From Chrysophaeum taylorii (Eukaryota; Sar; Pelagophyceae; Pelagomonadales; Pelagomonadaceae), in NCBI GenBank assembly GCA_029834535.1, contig JAQMWT010000055.1, positions 248,001-312,000 of the forward strand: a stretch of 64,000 bases of DNA. Direction: 5' to 3'. The stretch's first letter is position 1; every line of letters starts with the position of its first letter. Below the pieces are notes generated by a model that was not told the origin of the DNA, made no database searches, and worked only from the letters and a program-made list of their open reading frames with translations. Positions 47,010 to 56,977 of the stretch are shown here, in pieces. The position numbers and the translations under genes are program-made.

Positions 47010-47730
47010 CGTGCCTCCCGCGCTCGCGACGGCCGCCGTTCCCACCGTTCCCACCACCACACCCCTCAAAAAGAAGAAAAGCGTAGAAATTTTGACTGTT
47101 GACTGGAGGTTAGTAATAAGCTTGAGATTACGTCCACCGCGGGGAGGAGGCAGCAGCCACCACACGCAGTATGTTCGAAAATCACATGGAAGGACGCGAA
47201 ACGGAGACCTCGGGGGGGTTCGAACGGCGGCTCGCGTTCGTTCTCAGCGCGCTGAGGACTTTATTGACGTTCTTTCCCACGCTTGCCGAGAATGCCCGAA
47301 CGAAAAAGAACACAAGCTATAACATCGGGGCGATGTAACAATACACGAACGGAATATGGGCATCATAGAAATGCACGCGAGGGGTTCGGCGCACACGCTT
47401 GGTGCGCGCGTTCACACGTCGGTACGACGACGAGATAGAAGAAAGTATTCGCCTCTATTTTGATTTGAGTGCGTGCTGCCTCCAGAACACTATTGGTATA
47501 AATAATATTCGAACCGCAATTTACGTAGGAACAACAAGGCTGGTGTGTGGTCGAATAGATGGTACAACAGAAAGAAACACAAATGCTCTTTTGGTTGCGT
47601 TTCGGCGTGATTGCTTGGCTTCCAAGGGACGAAGGCAGTGGCATTCATCACGTGCGCGTAGGCCCGCTGGTCTCCTGGGATGTGCGCGGCGAGTTCGATG
47701 TCGTGGAGGAGACGGGGCGTTGATTTTCTT
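47010..47730. other. intergenic, no supported gene
   Basis: 720 bp between two minus-strand genes, moderately AT-richer in its right half (47,340-47,590). Nothing recognisable. Confidence 0.5.
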
Positions 47731-48414
47731 CTAGTTGACAGCGAGAGGGAGCGGGGGCTGGACCGCGGCGTCGGCGAGGGGGCGTCGGTCGTCCTCGTTA
47801 GGTTCGCGGAAGGTAACCGAGAGGGCGAAGCAGTTCTCAAGTGCCGGACGGAGCTGGTACTTGACGGCTGCGGCCCAAAAGACGACGAGGGTGCCGGCTT
47901 TTGGTGGCACGTCGAAGTGCTTGAGCTTGTGGTGGCCGGGGCGAGAGATACGGAGTTCGCCGCCGTGCGTCCAGTTGGCAGAGTTGAGATAGACAACCGC
48001 CGAAAGGACGCGGGAGTCGTTGGGTGGGGCGCCGGAGTGGGCGCCGCCCTTGCGGCGCGACACGAGAGCAGGCGCGTCGGCGTCGAGGAGTTTTGTCTGG
48101 AAGCGCTCGTGGGCGGCGCGGACGGAACCGAACGGCGATCGGGACTCGGCGCTCGCGAGCGCGATACCGAGGTCGACACCGAGGCCCCGCAGCTCGGTCG
48201 CCGCCTTGCCAAGCTCGCCGTCCCCCGGGTCGATCTTGGATATGCCGGCACCCGTCCCGGCCATGAGCCAATCCAGAGTGCCCGCTTGCGCGCGGAGGAC
48301 GTCGACCCGAGCCTGCGACCAGAACCCGGGAACTACGGCATAGCCCCAACGGCAGAGCGCATTGCTGACGTCGCTGACGATGTCCTCCTCCCGCATCTGC
48401 GCCGCTTGAACCAT
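47731..48414 (-). CDS. 2OG-Fe(II) oxygenase-fold protein, PHD/EGLN-like, probably inactive
   Basis: 227 residues from the ATG at 48,414. The fold is recognisable: RWGYAVVPGFW at the N-terminus; SRVLSAVVYLNSANW then HGGELRI, the double-stranded beta-helix core of prolyl-hydroxylase-domain proteins ('R..T...YLN..W....GG.LR'); and DVPPKAGTLVVFW, the 'P..GRL..FWSD' strand. The expected H-x-D reads HSG, the distal His region ('PHEV.PA') reads KYQLRPA, and the usual 2OG-binding Arg before the last strand is missing (ENCFALSVTF). Two of three iron ligands are thus absent and it may be a pseudoenzyme. The promoter side faces the retrotransposon. Confidence 0.65.
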   Translation of the reverse strand: MVQAAQMREEDIVSDVSNALCRWGYAVVPGFWSQARVDVLRAQAGTLDWLMAGTGAGISKIDPGDGELGKAATELRGLGVDLGIALASAESRSPFGSVRAAHERFQTKLLDADAPALVSRRKGGAHSGAPPNDSRVLSAVVYLNSANWTHGGELRISRPGHHKLKHFDVPPKAGTLVVFWAAAVKYQLRPALENCFALSVTFREPNEDDRRPLADAAVQPPLPLAVN

Positions 48415-48620
48415 CACGATCAAGCGAGTTGCTCAGGTTGTCGAGACTCACCACTCCTTCCTTTAAGATACCGTAATGTCGACAGCAGCTTCAAAATCTG
48501 ACTGGCCTCCAAATCTTCGGAAGGTCAAGGTGACGTAGACGTTTGACACCAGGTCGCGCAATGTCGAGATTTTCTGGAGGATCAGCCACGACCCGAAATT
48601 ACGATATTACACTCCAGAAT

Positions 48621-48717
48621 TGTGAGGAAGCTATGACACTTACCCCTGCACCACCGTATCCAGTATCCCTACGTCATTCGCTTATCGCTAGAGTAACGCC
48701 CCATTCCAGTTGTCACA
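48621..48717 (+). repeat. 5' LTR of element II (97 bp)
   Basis: Begins TGTGAGGAAGCTATGACACT and ends GTTGTCACA. Its left 60-70 bp match 53,899-53,972 and its right 29 bp match 55,128-55,157. Confidence 0.8.
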
Positions 48718-48732
48718 TGGTAACCAGGTGCT
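48718..48732 (+). other. primer-binding site of element II
   Basis: TGGTAACCAGGTGCTCG starts immediately after the LTR's terminal CA. TGG complements the CCA end of a tRNA, and the following bases resemble the common initiator/elongator-Met PBS (TGGTA..AG). Exact tRNA not assigned. Confidence 0.65.
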
Positions 48733-48936
48733 CGTCGACGACGACCTGAGCTTGCTTCGCGGCGATTTCTTCTCGGCATCAGTTCATTGCTACGTGTTCA
48801 GTTCGTTCTCGTCGGCGACAAGCTTGATGGTCACTCTCCGCCGACCGACCTTTCGGCGCTCCTCGTCGACAGGCCCGTGATTCCGGACTGGCTCCTGTCG
48901 GTCCGGCCTGGCTCCCATGCTCGGGAGAGGTCTGAA

Positions 48937-48961
48937 GTTAGTTAGTTAGTTAGTTAGTTAT
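48937..48961. repeat. (TTAG)n microsatellite before gag
   Basis: Six GTTA/TTAG units directly upstream of the first gag ATG (48,963). Confidence 0.85.
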
Positions 48962-48962
48962 C

Positions 48963-49890
48963 ATGTCCTCGATCGAAATTAAAGATAGTAAGCTTTCGCA
49001 AAAACTTGATGCCGTCAGCGGTGAGCGACATCTTTCCCACCAATGGACACGTCGTCTTGAGAACATGATCATCTCCACCGGCGATCACATTCTCTTGACC
49101 AACAATACTTGGACTAGCATCTCAGCATCTGGCTGCTCTGAAGAAGAATTTCGCGTCAAGCAACAACGATGGTACTATGCCCTCTTCATGGCACTCCCGA
49201 TGCATGATACTGATCGTGCGGATATCCGTGAAAACCGCGATATTCATACTTCACGCGGCTTTACAGGCGCATTACCGATGTCTACGTGGGCCACGGGGAC
49301 CGCGTAGCTCAATCTGCCATTGCTTCCCTGCATTCACTCGTGTGCAACAATATTGATGATCTTGAGAACCTTCTTAACAAGTTCATCACCGGAGTTCAAA
49401 TTGCTCGGCATCATCAAGATTTCCCTGACGGTCTTGCGTTGCAATTGCTTCAAACCAAAATTCCAGATTCCATCTTGTCTAAGGATCTCATTGCGCTTGA
49501 TCCTAAACTGCGCACATATGATGGTTTCGTTCATCGCCTCAATTGCAAAAAAAGTCTTCGATTATCTCCTGACCAAGTCTCCGCTTGTCAACGTTGCTAT
49601 ACGTGAGGGCCCCCTCCATCGCGCTCGTGGTTCTCATCATCGCTCTAATGATTCCAATCCTATCTGTGACTTTCGTGGTGGCAGCAACCATCCAACTGCT
49701 CAATGCTTCCATCGCCTCCGTGGTCTGTTCTTCCATCCGCGTTCCCGCCCCCGCCCACCTTTCCGTTCCAGGCCTCAGCCTCCATTACCGTGGCTCTTTT
49801 AATCCCAAGCGCCCACGCGCTACTGACCTTTGTCACTTTTGTGGCATTCCTGGTCATTACAAGAAAGATTGTCGCAAGCGCCAGTGCTAC
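48963..49890 (+). pseudogene. gag of element II, frameshifted
   Basis: ATG at 48,963 (MSSIEIKDSKLSQKLDAVSG). The frame shifts near 49,290 (continuing VAQSAIASLHSLVCNNIDDL, a typical copia gag helix block with LLNKFITGVQIARHH), again near 49,595, and lastly into the long pol frame. A CCHC zinc knuckle, CHFCGIPGHYKKDC (about 49,830-49,875), closes the nucleocapsid part. Confidence 0.75.
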
Positions 49891-52800
49891 TTACTCTCCC
49901 AAGCCACACCCTGCCCTCTCCCACATCCCCAATACCCACCTCGCCCAAATCCACCATTCTACCAAAACTACCTCTCCGCCCCCATACCACTCTTGCCTCC
50001 CTCTCAACCCTCTCCGCCGCTTCTTGCGTTGCCACCCTCCACCACACCCACTGTCCCGCCTTCCAAAGCCATGTCTCCCCCTCCCGACCCACCTTTCACT
50101 GCACCCACCTATCCGTTTTCCACCTTCCACCTCTTTTCCATCTCCCCAACCATTCACCAAGTCTTGTCTTCAACCAACTCACTCAACGCTCTGCTCACCG
50201 CCCGTGAGCCCGACTATCTTCACTCCAACAACCTTCGCCTTGTTGTCTACGATACGGGTACCAACGTCAATCTCTTCAATTCCCCTTCTGGATTTACGGA
50301 CCTCGACAACACTCAACAGCACTCAATCGACGCTGCTATTGGCACTGGCTCTGTTTCTGGCTCTGGCACTGCTCACTTAACGTTCCCTTCTATTGGTCCT
50401 CTCGACAATCGTGGTCTTCCTTCCCCAGCACCCACTCTTTCCGCCCCTCATGGCATCCATATCGCATTCCCGCATACTCTCATCTCTCCTGGCCTTGGTG
50501 ACAAACGGATTCTTTCTGACCATGCCCTTGAGCAGGCTGGTTACGATTGTCATACGATCCAGGATGTTGGCCCTACTCATCCTCAACGAATCTTACGTCA
50601 CCGCCAGACGCATCATGTCATTCCTCTGCTCCGTCGCAGTGGTCTCCTATTGATCGTCGGTTGGATCGGCAATACAACCGCTGCACCCTACGCGGACTTT
50701 GTTTCCCCGTTTGTGGCATTTTCTTCTTGCCCTCGCCTACACGATCCTTGCGCCTTTCCCGTTGTGTCTCAACGCACCCAACTTACCTTCGACCTTTGGC
50801 ATGCTCGTCTTGGTCATTATAGTCCCTCTTATATCCGACGTTTGTCTTCTCTCGCTGTCGGTGCACCGCTCTTCCCAAGTTCCGCGTCTCTTTCTTTTTG
50901 TCCTGCTTGTGCTTTGGGTAAAATGCATGCTGCGCATGTTGGCCATCGTAAAACACGTGACTAAGCTCCCAGCTTTCTTCCTGAAAACAAACTTTTGAAA
51001 CGCCCACGTGCCGTTGCGCCCTATCTTATTATCCACGCTGATCTTATGTGTACCGGTGTCCCTTCTTTCATTTACCAAGACCATGCCATACTTACGTTTG
51101 TCGATGATCATACGCGCCGCCGCACGCGTTATTTTGCTCCTCGACACGATGCACTCACGAACGCTCGTCAACTCGAACTTTTCCTGTGTACTGTGGTTCG
51201 ACCCTTTGGCTATCGTATTGCCCTCATCTACGCAGATCGTGACCGCTCTCTTATGGGCCAATTCGAAACCTTCTGTCTGGGCAACAACATCGCCCTCAAA
51301 CGGGCTCCTGCTGCTCAGCCCAAGACTTCACAGGCGCACGCTTTTTCTGGTGTTGTGGAACGCTCTCATCGCGCATTTGCTGATATTACTCGCACTCTTT
51401 TGGTGCATGCGCACCGTCCACCTGGTTTTTGGCGTTGGGCCATGGAAACGGCTGACTTCATCTCCGAGCGCATGCCAAACGCCTCCAACCCTGGTTACAT
51501 TACGCCATATGAAATGCTACACGAAACCTTGCCCCGCGTCGATTTTCTTCGTGTTTGGGGCTGTCCTGCTGCTATTCTTACTGGCGACAAATGGCCTACC
51601 AAAGCTATAACAGGTATCTTCATTGGATATCCCTCTGCAGGACCTGGTTACCGCATATTGCTTCAACGCTCTACCGGTCCCGTCATCCATACTTCTATCG
51701 ATGTCGTTTTCGACGAGAATTCTGCTATGCGTAAGTCTCTGTCCTCCCAACCCCTTCCTCCTCCTCTTGTGGATTCTCGTTTCCCGGACTTATTTTATTA
51801 TGACCCTCGTTTGTCTTCCGCTGTTGCTCCCTTGTCTCCTGTTTTTGATGCTCAGGAGCCGGCCTTATCGGGACTGATCACCCCACAAACAATACCACAA
51901 CCGTCAACGGACAATACGAAAAGTGTACCATTACGTCGAGCCAAACGGGGCCGACCGCGCAAAGTCGACCAAAGCGCATTACAAACCACTCAACCAACAA
52001 ACTTTCATACTGGCGTTTGTCAACAACGCAATGTCGATTCTGTTTCCTCCTGTCACAATGTCGATTCTGTTTCCTCTGTCGCTTCTGTTTCCTCCTGTCA
52101 CTCTTTGTATGTCTCTTATTCTAGCTTTCGTTTGTTAGTTCATTATGTCTTCCTTCCCCTTTGTCTAGCTAACACCCTTGTTGATCCCCATGCACATGTT
52201 TATTACTCTGCTTCCGAAGAAACCTCTCAGTATTCATACATTGACGACCCAAGTATTACTTCCACCCATTTACGCGAAGCTTTAGCTCAGACAAATCCTG
52301 AGCGTCCTGGCTGGTTGCAAGCCATCGCCAAAGAATATCATTCCCTTGGTCAGCTTGGTTGCTGGGATGTTGTTCGCGTTCCTTCGACTTTTTCTGGCAA
52401 CATTTGTACCCTCAAGTGGATCCTCCGCAAGAAGTATGACTCTGGCCGCTTCAAATCGTACAAGGCTCGCCTCGTTGTCCGCGGTTACACCCAGGTTCAC
52501 GGCGTTGATTATCACGACACCTACTCGCCGGTTGCTAACATCGTCACAATACGTGTCTTTCTAACCTTTGTCGCTGTTCATGACTGGGATTTGCACAAGT
52601 TGGATGTCAGCTCCGCTTTTATCCAAGCTCCCATTGACGAAGTCATCTATGTCTGGCCACCCGAAGGCTATGCTCCTCGCCAACTCACCGATGGTTCCAA
52701 GATCGTTTACAAGCTCCGTCGCTCTTGGTATGGTTGCAAACAAGCTTGTCGTAATTGGTGGCTTTATTCGGAACGCTCCCTTGTCAATGATTGTGGCTTC

Positions 52801-53139
52801 GTCCGCGGATCTGGTGACACTTGCAATTACAAGCTCGTGCTTAATTCTACCGTTGTCCTACGTCTCGTTCTTGTCGTTGATGATCTTCTTGTGGCGCACC
52901 CTCGTCATTGCCTTGGCCATTACCAAGCCTTCTTCCTCCGTTTCAGAACCTTCAATGACGTCAACGAGCTTGATCTCGCCACTTACGTTGGTCTCCGCAT
53001 TACGCGTGATCGCGCAAGTCGCACGCTCGCTATCGACCAATCCCATGCTATCCGTGAAATCCTTACCGAACATCGCTTCATCAACAGTAAACCAGAACTG
53101 ACTCCCGCTCCCAAAGGCCTTCATCTTTTCTGCGGCTGA
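49585..53139 (+). pseudogene. protease-integrase-reverse transcriptase of element II (one in-frame stop)
   Basis: One frame throughout, interrupted only by TAA at 50,962. Protease: VVYDTGTNVNLF (about 50,241), with D-T-G. GAG-pre-integrase zinc: LWHARLGH...CPACALGKMH (about 50,797-50,935). Integrase core: HADLMC for the first Asp, LIYADRDRS for the second, GVVERSHR for the Glu, so the D,D,E triad is intact; then VWGCPAAIL and IFIGYP. A repeat-rich linker follows (52,029-52,105, AATGTCGATTCTGTTTCCTC units). RT: KLDVSSAFIQAPIDEVIYVW and LVLVVDDLLVAH (YVDD box as VVDD). About 1,180 codons, normal for copia pol. Confidence 0.9.
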
Positions 53140-53173
53140 TTGTCCTGCACCTGGCTCTCCCGATCACGTCTTC

Positions 53174-53768
53174 ATGGCCCGCATCCCTTTTCGTCGTATT
53201 GTTGCCTGTGTTTTATTTATTTCCGTCATGACTCGCCCTGATATCACTTGGTCCGTCAATCAGTGTGCGCGCTTTACACAGAATCCTGGTAAACCCCACT
53301 GGCACGCTTTATCTCATACCCTCCGTTATCTCAATGGTTCTCAACATCTTGCCCTTGTTCTTGGTCGCGATTCTCCTCTTCGTCTTTGTGGTTATTCCGA
53401 CTCTAGCTGGGCCGCTCGCTCTTTACGCCGCTACTGCTGAGCTCTCTTGGCTTCTCAAACTTTTTGATGACTTTGACCTCCCCCGTTACACGGTACCAAT
53501 GTATGTCGATAACAGCACCACCGTCACCCAAGTCCGTCTCCAATGTCTCACGCGGCGCACCCGCCATATTGATATTCGTTTTTACAGCACCGCCGAATAT
53601 CATCGCAACCACATCATTCATCTCCAACACATTCCCCGCCTTGACAACCTTAGCGATATCTTCACCCGTAGTACGGAAGCCCCTCCTTTCCTCCGGCTTC
53701 GTGCTCGTTACCTCACCTTGACTTCGCCCGACATCTCCTGTCTCTTTCTGCCACAATGCCTTTCCTGA
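53174..53768 (+). pseudogene. RNase H of element II with internal deletion
   Basis: Frame A (53,174-53,440) gives TRPDITWSVNQCARF and LRLCGYSDSSWA. Frame B (to 53,768) resumes with LYAATAELSWLLKLFDDFDL, VDNSTTV, RRTRHIDIRFYSTAEYH and HIPRLDNLSDIFTR. Between the SDSSWA motif and AATAELSWL the usual stretch of about 30 residues (S-T-S/T-G...S-W-K-S...E-A-E) is missing, along with its catalytic Glu. Confidence 0.85.
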
Positions 53769-53800
53769 CGTCTTCCTTCAAGCTTCTCCTCTGTGAGCGT

Positions 53801-53910
53801 CTCACTTACCCCTTTTATCCTTTTATTTCTTTTCCAGCACCTGTGTGAGGACCTACCTCACTTACCCCTTTTTCCTTTTCTTTCTTTTCCAGCACCTGTG
53901 TGAGGAAGCT
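53801..53910. repeat. 56-bp tandem duplication upstream of the 3' LTR
   Basis: CTCACTTACCCCTTTT...CCAGCACCTGTGTGAGGA occurs at 53,801-53,856 and 53,857-53,905. The second copy merges into the LTR start. A pyrimidine-rich tract stands where a polypurine tract would be expected. Confidence 0.75.
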
Positions 53911-55157
53911 ATGACACTTACCCCTGCACCACGTATCCAGTATCCCTACGTCATTCATTCCCTTATTGTTAGATTCTACAAGTGCAGGCCAGTAAGTTCA
54001 CCTAGTCCCAATCTCTAACCCCAGTAAGTTCACCTAATCCCAGTAAGTTTCATATAAGTTCACCTGGTCAGGAAGTTCACCTAGCTCACACCAACTCCTT
54101 TGAGCTCGTCGCTCTCGCCTCCGCCAATCTAAGCTGCTTTGATCCGCACGCGCCGCCAACCTTATTTTTTACTCTAAAAACCCTTTACTCTAAAAACCCC
54201 AGTATGTTCACCTGGTCCCAGTTTCACCTGGTCACTCAGTTCACCTAGTCCCAATCTCAAACCCCAGTAAGTTCACCTGGTCCCAGTAAGTTCACCTACA
54301 GTGCGCGTGTAGACGCCGGGAGGGGGCTTATCGGTATTGCGCAGCACGTGTGGAGTAGGGTGGAGTCGTCGACCCAGATGAGTATATCCTCGGGGTTGCC
54401 GATCGACAGAGAGCCACGTAGAGCTGGACGTGGCAGAAGACGGGCTTGGGTAAGAGGACGCCGACCTTGCGGGGCGTCTGCCTCTGGCTCTTGTTGATCG
54501 TTTGGCGTCGGTGGGGCTTGAGGGATACAGGTTGGAGGAGCCTCGGTGACAACGACACGATCGATCACGTATCTGGTACCGTTGCAGTGGCCGTGCGACG
54601 GGTCGAGGTTGCGAAGACTTTAAGCTCGCGATCAAAGTCAGCATGCTGTTGGTTGTCAGGGAGTTGAAAACTCTACTGTAAAGAGCGAGGCGTCGTCTTC
54701 CGACCCAGCCTAGTCAGCCGAAAAGAACTCCGACGCCTCGTCTTCGGGAAAAAAGGCCGCGGTCATGCGCGCGTTGTCAGCATCGACAACATCGTTTCGA
54801 CGGGGCGTGAAAATGGCGCGCTGAAAGAGCCGCCGCGGCTCGTGGAAATAGTCTGCGAGGTCGCCGTAGACGGCTTGGAGGATCACTGTCTGTCTTTAAA
54901 TGTCGACTGCTAAGAGGGGGGGAGTGTGTGTGGGGAGCATCACTGTCTGGCTCTCACGCCTACCTGATCCTTACTCTCGCGCCTACTTGATCCTTACCCT
55001 AAATCGAGGGACAAACAGACAAACAAACAGACAGACAGACAAACATCTGTCGATTAGTAGTAAGGATCAGGTTGTATTCGTTCCGTTGAGAAAGGAGAGA
55101 GAGAGATTATCTACATTGTAAGAAGAACTAGAGTAACGCCCCATTCCTTTTGTCACA
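53899..55157 (+). repeat. 3' LTR of element II, interrupted by 1.15 kb
   Basis: Left part 53,899-53,972 and right part 55,128-55,157 match the 5' LTR. 53,973-55,127 has no counterpart there. Confidence 0.75.
53973..55127. mobile_element. 1,155-bp segment inside the 3' LTR, candidate non-autonomous element
   Basis: Contains dispersed CCAGTAAGTTCACCTGGTCC-type units (53,988-54,095 and 54,200-54,298), a duplicated TTACTCTAAAAACCCC, a duplicated TGATCCTTACTCTCGCGCC (about 54,967 and 54,988) and an ACAG-type run (55,012-55,045). Ends are weakly inverted (TTCTACAAGTGCAG at left, complement of CTACATTGTAAGAA at right), with TAG at both junctions. No convincing protein gene. The alternative is that it is ordinary LTR sequence deleted from the 5' copy. 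Confidence 0.45.
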
Positions 55158-55223
55158 AGAATACTGCCGTTAAATCTATTCCGTTGGAATCCGTCCCGTT
55201 GAAGTTGAGCCAGCACCACAACG

Positions 55224-56315
55224 ATGCTTCTCGTCGTCGTTGCATGGTTGGCTGACGCGCGGCGCGGCGCGGCGTTTGCCCCCCCGCAGGGTGTGGTGCG
55301 AGCGCCGTCGTCTCGGCAGCCAACGGGACTACTCGGCGCTGTGGTGGGCGAGGAGTTGGAGGAACGACGGAAGCAGAACATCGCCAGGCTCACCTGGCGA
55401 TTTTCGCGGCCGCACACCTTGATAGGGTCGATAGTGGCGGTCCCCGCGCTCCATGCGCTCGCAGCACCGAACGCGGCGGCCATGTGCACGCCGCAGTTTG
55501 CGACGTCGATATTTTGGTCCCTCGTCCCAGCCGTTCTCGTAAACGTTTTTATTACGGGTCTCAATCAGCTCTGCGACGTCGAGATCGACCGGATCAACAA
55601 GCCACACTTGCCGGTGGCGGCGGGGGATCTGAGTCCCGCTCGCGGCGCTTTCATCTGCGGGGCCTGCCTCGTCGCCGCCGCCGCGACGACTGCCGCCTCG
55701 CCCGTCTTCACGCCCGCGCTCGCCGCCGTCGTCGGGGGCTCGGCCCTCGTCGGCGCGGCCTACTCGGCGCCCCCCCTTCGCCTCAAACGCTGGCCCCTCC
55801 TCGCCGCGCTCAGCATCGTCGTCATCCGCGGGGCCATGATTAACGCCTGCTTCTTCCAACACGCGGCCGCGACGGCCTTCGACGGAACGACCTTCGCCCC
55901 ACGGTCTCCGCGCGACGCTCATCTCGGCCTCGTCGTCGGATTTTTTGGCATTTTTGGCGTCGCGATCGCCCTCATGAAGGACGTCCCCGACACCGCCGGC
56001 GACGCACGCTTCAAAATAACCACGCTCTCGACGCGCGTCGGACGCCCCGCCGTTTTTAAATTCGCCGCCAACCTCGTCGTCGGCCTCCTCGCCGCCGCCT
56101 CGGTCGCCTTTGGGACCGCTGCAATCCGAGCCCAAACATCCCCGCTCGCCACGTCGCGCCTCGTCGCAGCCCTCGCGCTCGCCGTCCTCGCGAAACAAGC
56201 CGCCGTAGGCGCCGCGACGGTCGACGCCGAGGCCAAGGCCCCCGTCGCCGCATTCTACATGGACATCTGGCGGATGTTTTACATCGCTTACTGCCTCCTT
56301 CCATTCGTGCGCTGA
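55224..56315 (+). CDS. VTE2: plastid homogentisate prenyltransferase (UbiA family)
   Basis: 363 residues. Joins homogentisate to a prenyl diphosphate in tocopherol (and, by relatives, plastoquinone) synthesis at the plastid inner membrane. The N-terminus MLLVVVAWLADARRGAAFAP is a signal peptide ending in the AFAP motif that directs proteins into red-derived secondary plastids. The first aspartate motif NQLCDVEIDRINKPHLP (about 114) is diagnostic of the homogentisate phytyltransferase clade, and the second, MKDVPDTAGD (about 250), is intact. Eight to nine hydrophobic helices follow the family pattern. The start codon lies only 66 bp from the end of retroelement II, so the promoter has probably been displaced. 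Confidence 0.85.
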   Translation: MLLVVVAWLADARRGAAFAPPQGVVRAPSSRQPTGLLGAVVGEELEERRKQNIARLTWRFSRPHTLIGSIVAVPALHALAAPNAAAMCTPQFATSIFWSLVPAVLVNVFITGLNQLCDVEIDRINKPHLPVAAGDLSPARGAFICGACLVAAAATTAASPVFTPALAAVVGGSALVGAAYSAPPLRLKRWPLLAALSIVVIRGAMINACFFQHAAATAFDGTTFAPRSPRDAHLGLVVGFFGIFGVAIALMKDVPDTAGDARFKITTLSTRVGRPAVFKFAANLVVGLLAAASVAFGTAAIRAQTSPLATSRLVAALALAVLAKQAAVGAATVDAEAKAPVAAFYMDIWRMFYIAYCLLPFVR

Positions 56316-56359
56316 TAGAGATACGTAAACGCGCCGACTACCCTTTCTCGCTTACTTAC

Positions 56360-56827
56360 TTACACTTTCCCCTGGCGCTTGCTCTTGGTTTTCGGGATCG
56401 GGAGGTCGAGGGCCTCCATCGTCGCAACGTACCCCTGGGAGTCTTTCCGTTTGAGATACTCGAGCAGCCGCTTGCGCTTGTTCATCTTCAGTAGGTACCC
56501 GCGCCCCGAGCTAAAGTCCTTGCGGTGCAGGTCGAGATGCTCCTTGAGCGCGTTAATCTCCACCGTCAGCCGTGCGACTTGGACCCGCGTCGACCCGCAG
56601 TCCGCTTCGTGCATCTCGAACGCCCGCGCGACGGCACTCGCGCGAGCATTGCGCCGCTCGCTCGCCCTCGCGTTCCTCAGCGATAACGCGCGCCTCACGG
56701 GATCGCTCAGGGCCTCGCTCGGAAACGTCGACTCCAGGAGCTTGAACTCGGGCGTGTTGGACGACGACGACGATAATAAGGCGCGCGAGACCGCCCTCCT
56801 CGACGAGGAGAACAAGAAAGACAACAT
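56360..56827 (-). CDS. rpsO: organellar ribosomal protein uS15
   Basis: 155 residues. Binds 16S-type rRNA in the small subunit. The core HEADCGSTRVQVARLTVEIN, then HLDLHRKDFSSGRGYLLKMN and KRKRLLEYLKRKD, is the bacterial-type uS15 signature (H..D.GS..VQ...L...I..L..HL..H..D..S...L). About 65 extra N-terminal residues start MLSFLFSSSRRAVSRALLSS, Arg/Ser-rich and lacking acids, which suits a mitochondrial presequence. A secondary-plastid destination is less likely without a signal peptide. Convergent with the prenyltransferase gene (44 bp between stops). Confidence 0.9.
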   Translation of the reverse strand: MLSFLFSSSRRAVSRALLSSSSSNTPEFKLLESTFPSEALSDPVRRALSLRNARASERRNARASAVARAFEMHEADCGSTRVQVARLTVEINALKEHLDLHRKDFSSGRGYLLKMNKRKRLLEYLKRKDSQGYVATMEALDLPIPKTKSKRQGKV

Positions 56828-56977
56828 CTTGCGCGCGACACCACACCTTCCTTCACAGTAAGTAACCCTATTGTCAATGAACCCGAAACCACGTTGTCGA
56901 AGTTGACTTCAGGACGGATCTTTTGTACGTCATTCTTCAGGACGCTCGATCAATACCACTCATAACTACTAATTGAG

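Larger units (their letters stand above)
48621..55157 (+). mobile_element. Ty1/copia LTR retrotransposon (element II)
   Basis: Bounded by TG...CA LTR ends and a perfect 5-bp target-site duplication, AGAAT at 48,616-48,620 and 55,158-55,162. Order: LTR, PBS, gag with CCHC, protease, integrase, RT, RNase H, LTR. Damage is limited: a few frameshifts in gag, one in-frame stop (TAA at 50,962-50,964), frameshift near 53,135, and an internal deletion in RNase H. It is AT-richer than host genes. The 3' LTR is 1,259 bp against 97 bp for the 5' LTR. Confidence 0.9.

Noticed and set aside
54273-54644. 123-codon minus-strand frame inside the 1.15 kb insertion
   Set aside because: Low-complexity Ser/Arg/Pro translation, contains repeat units, no transposase motif; not supported as a gene.
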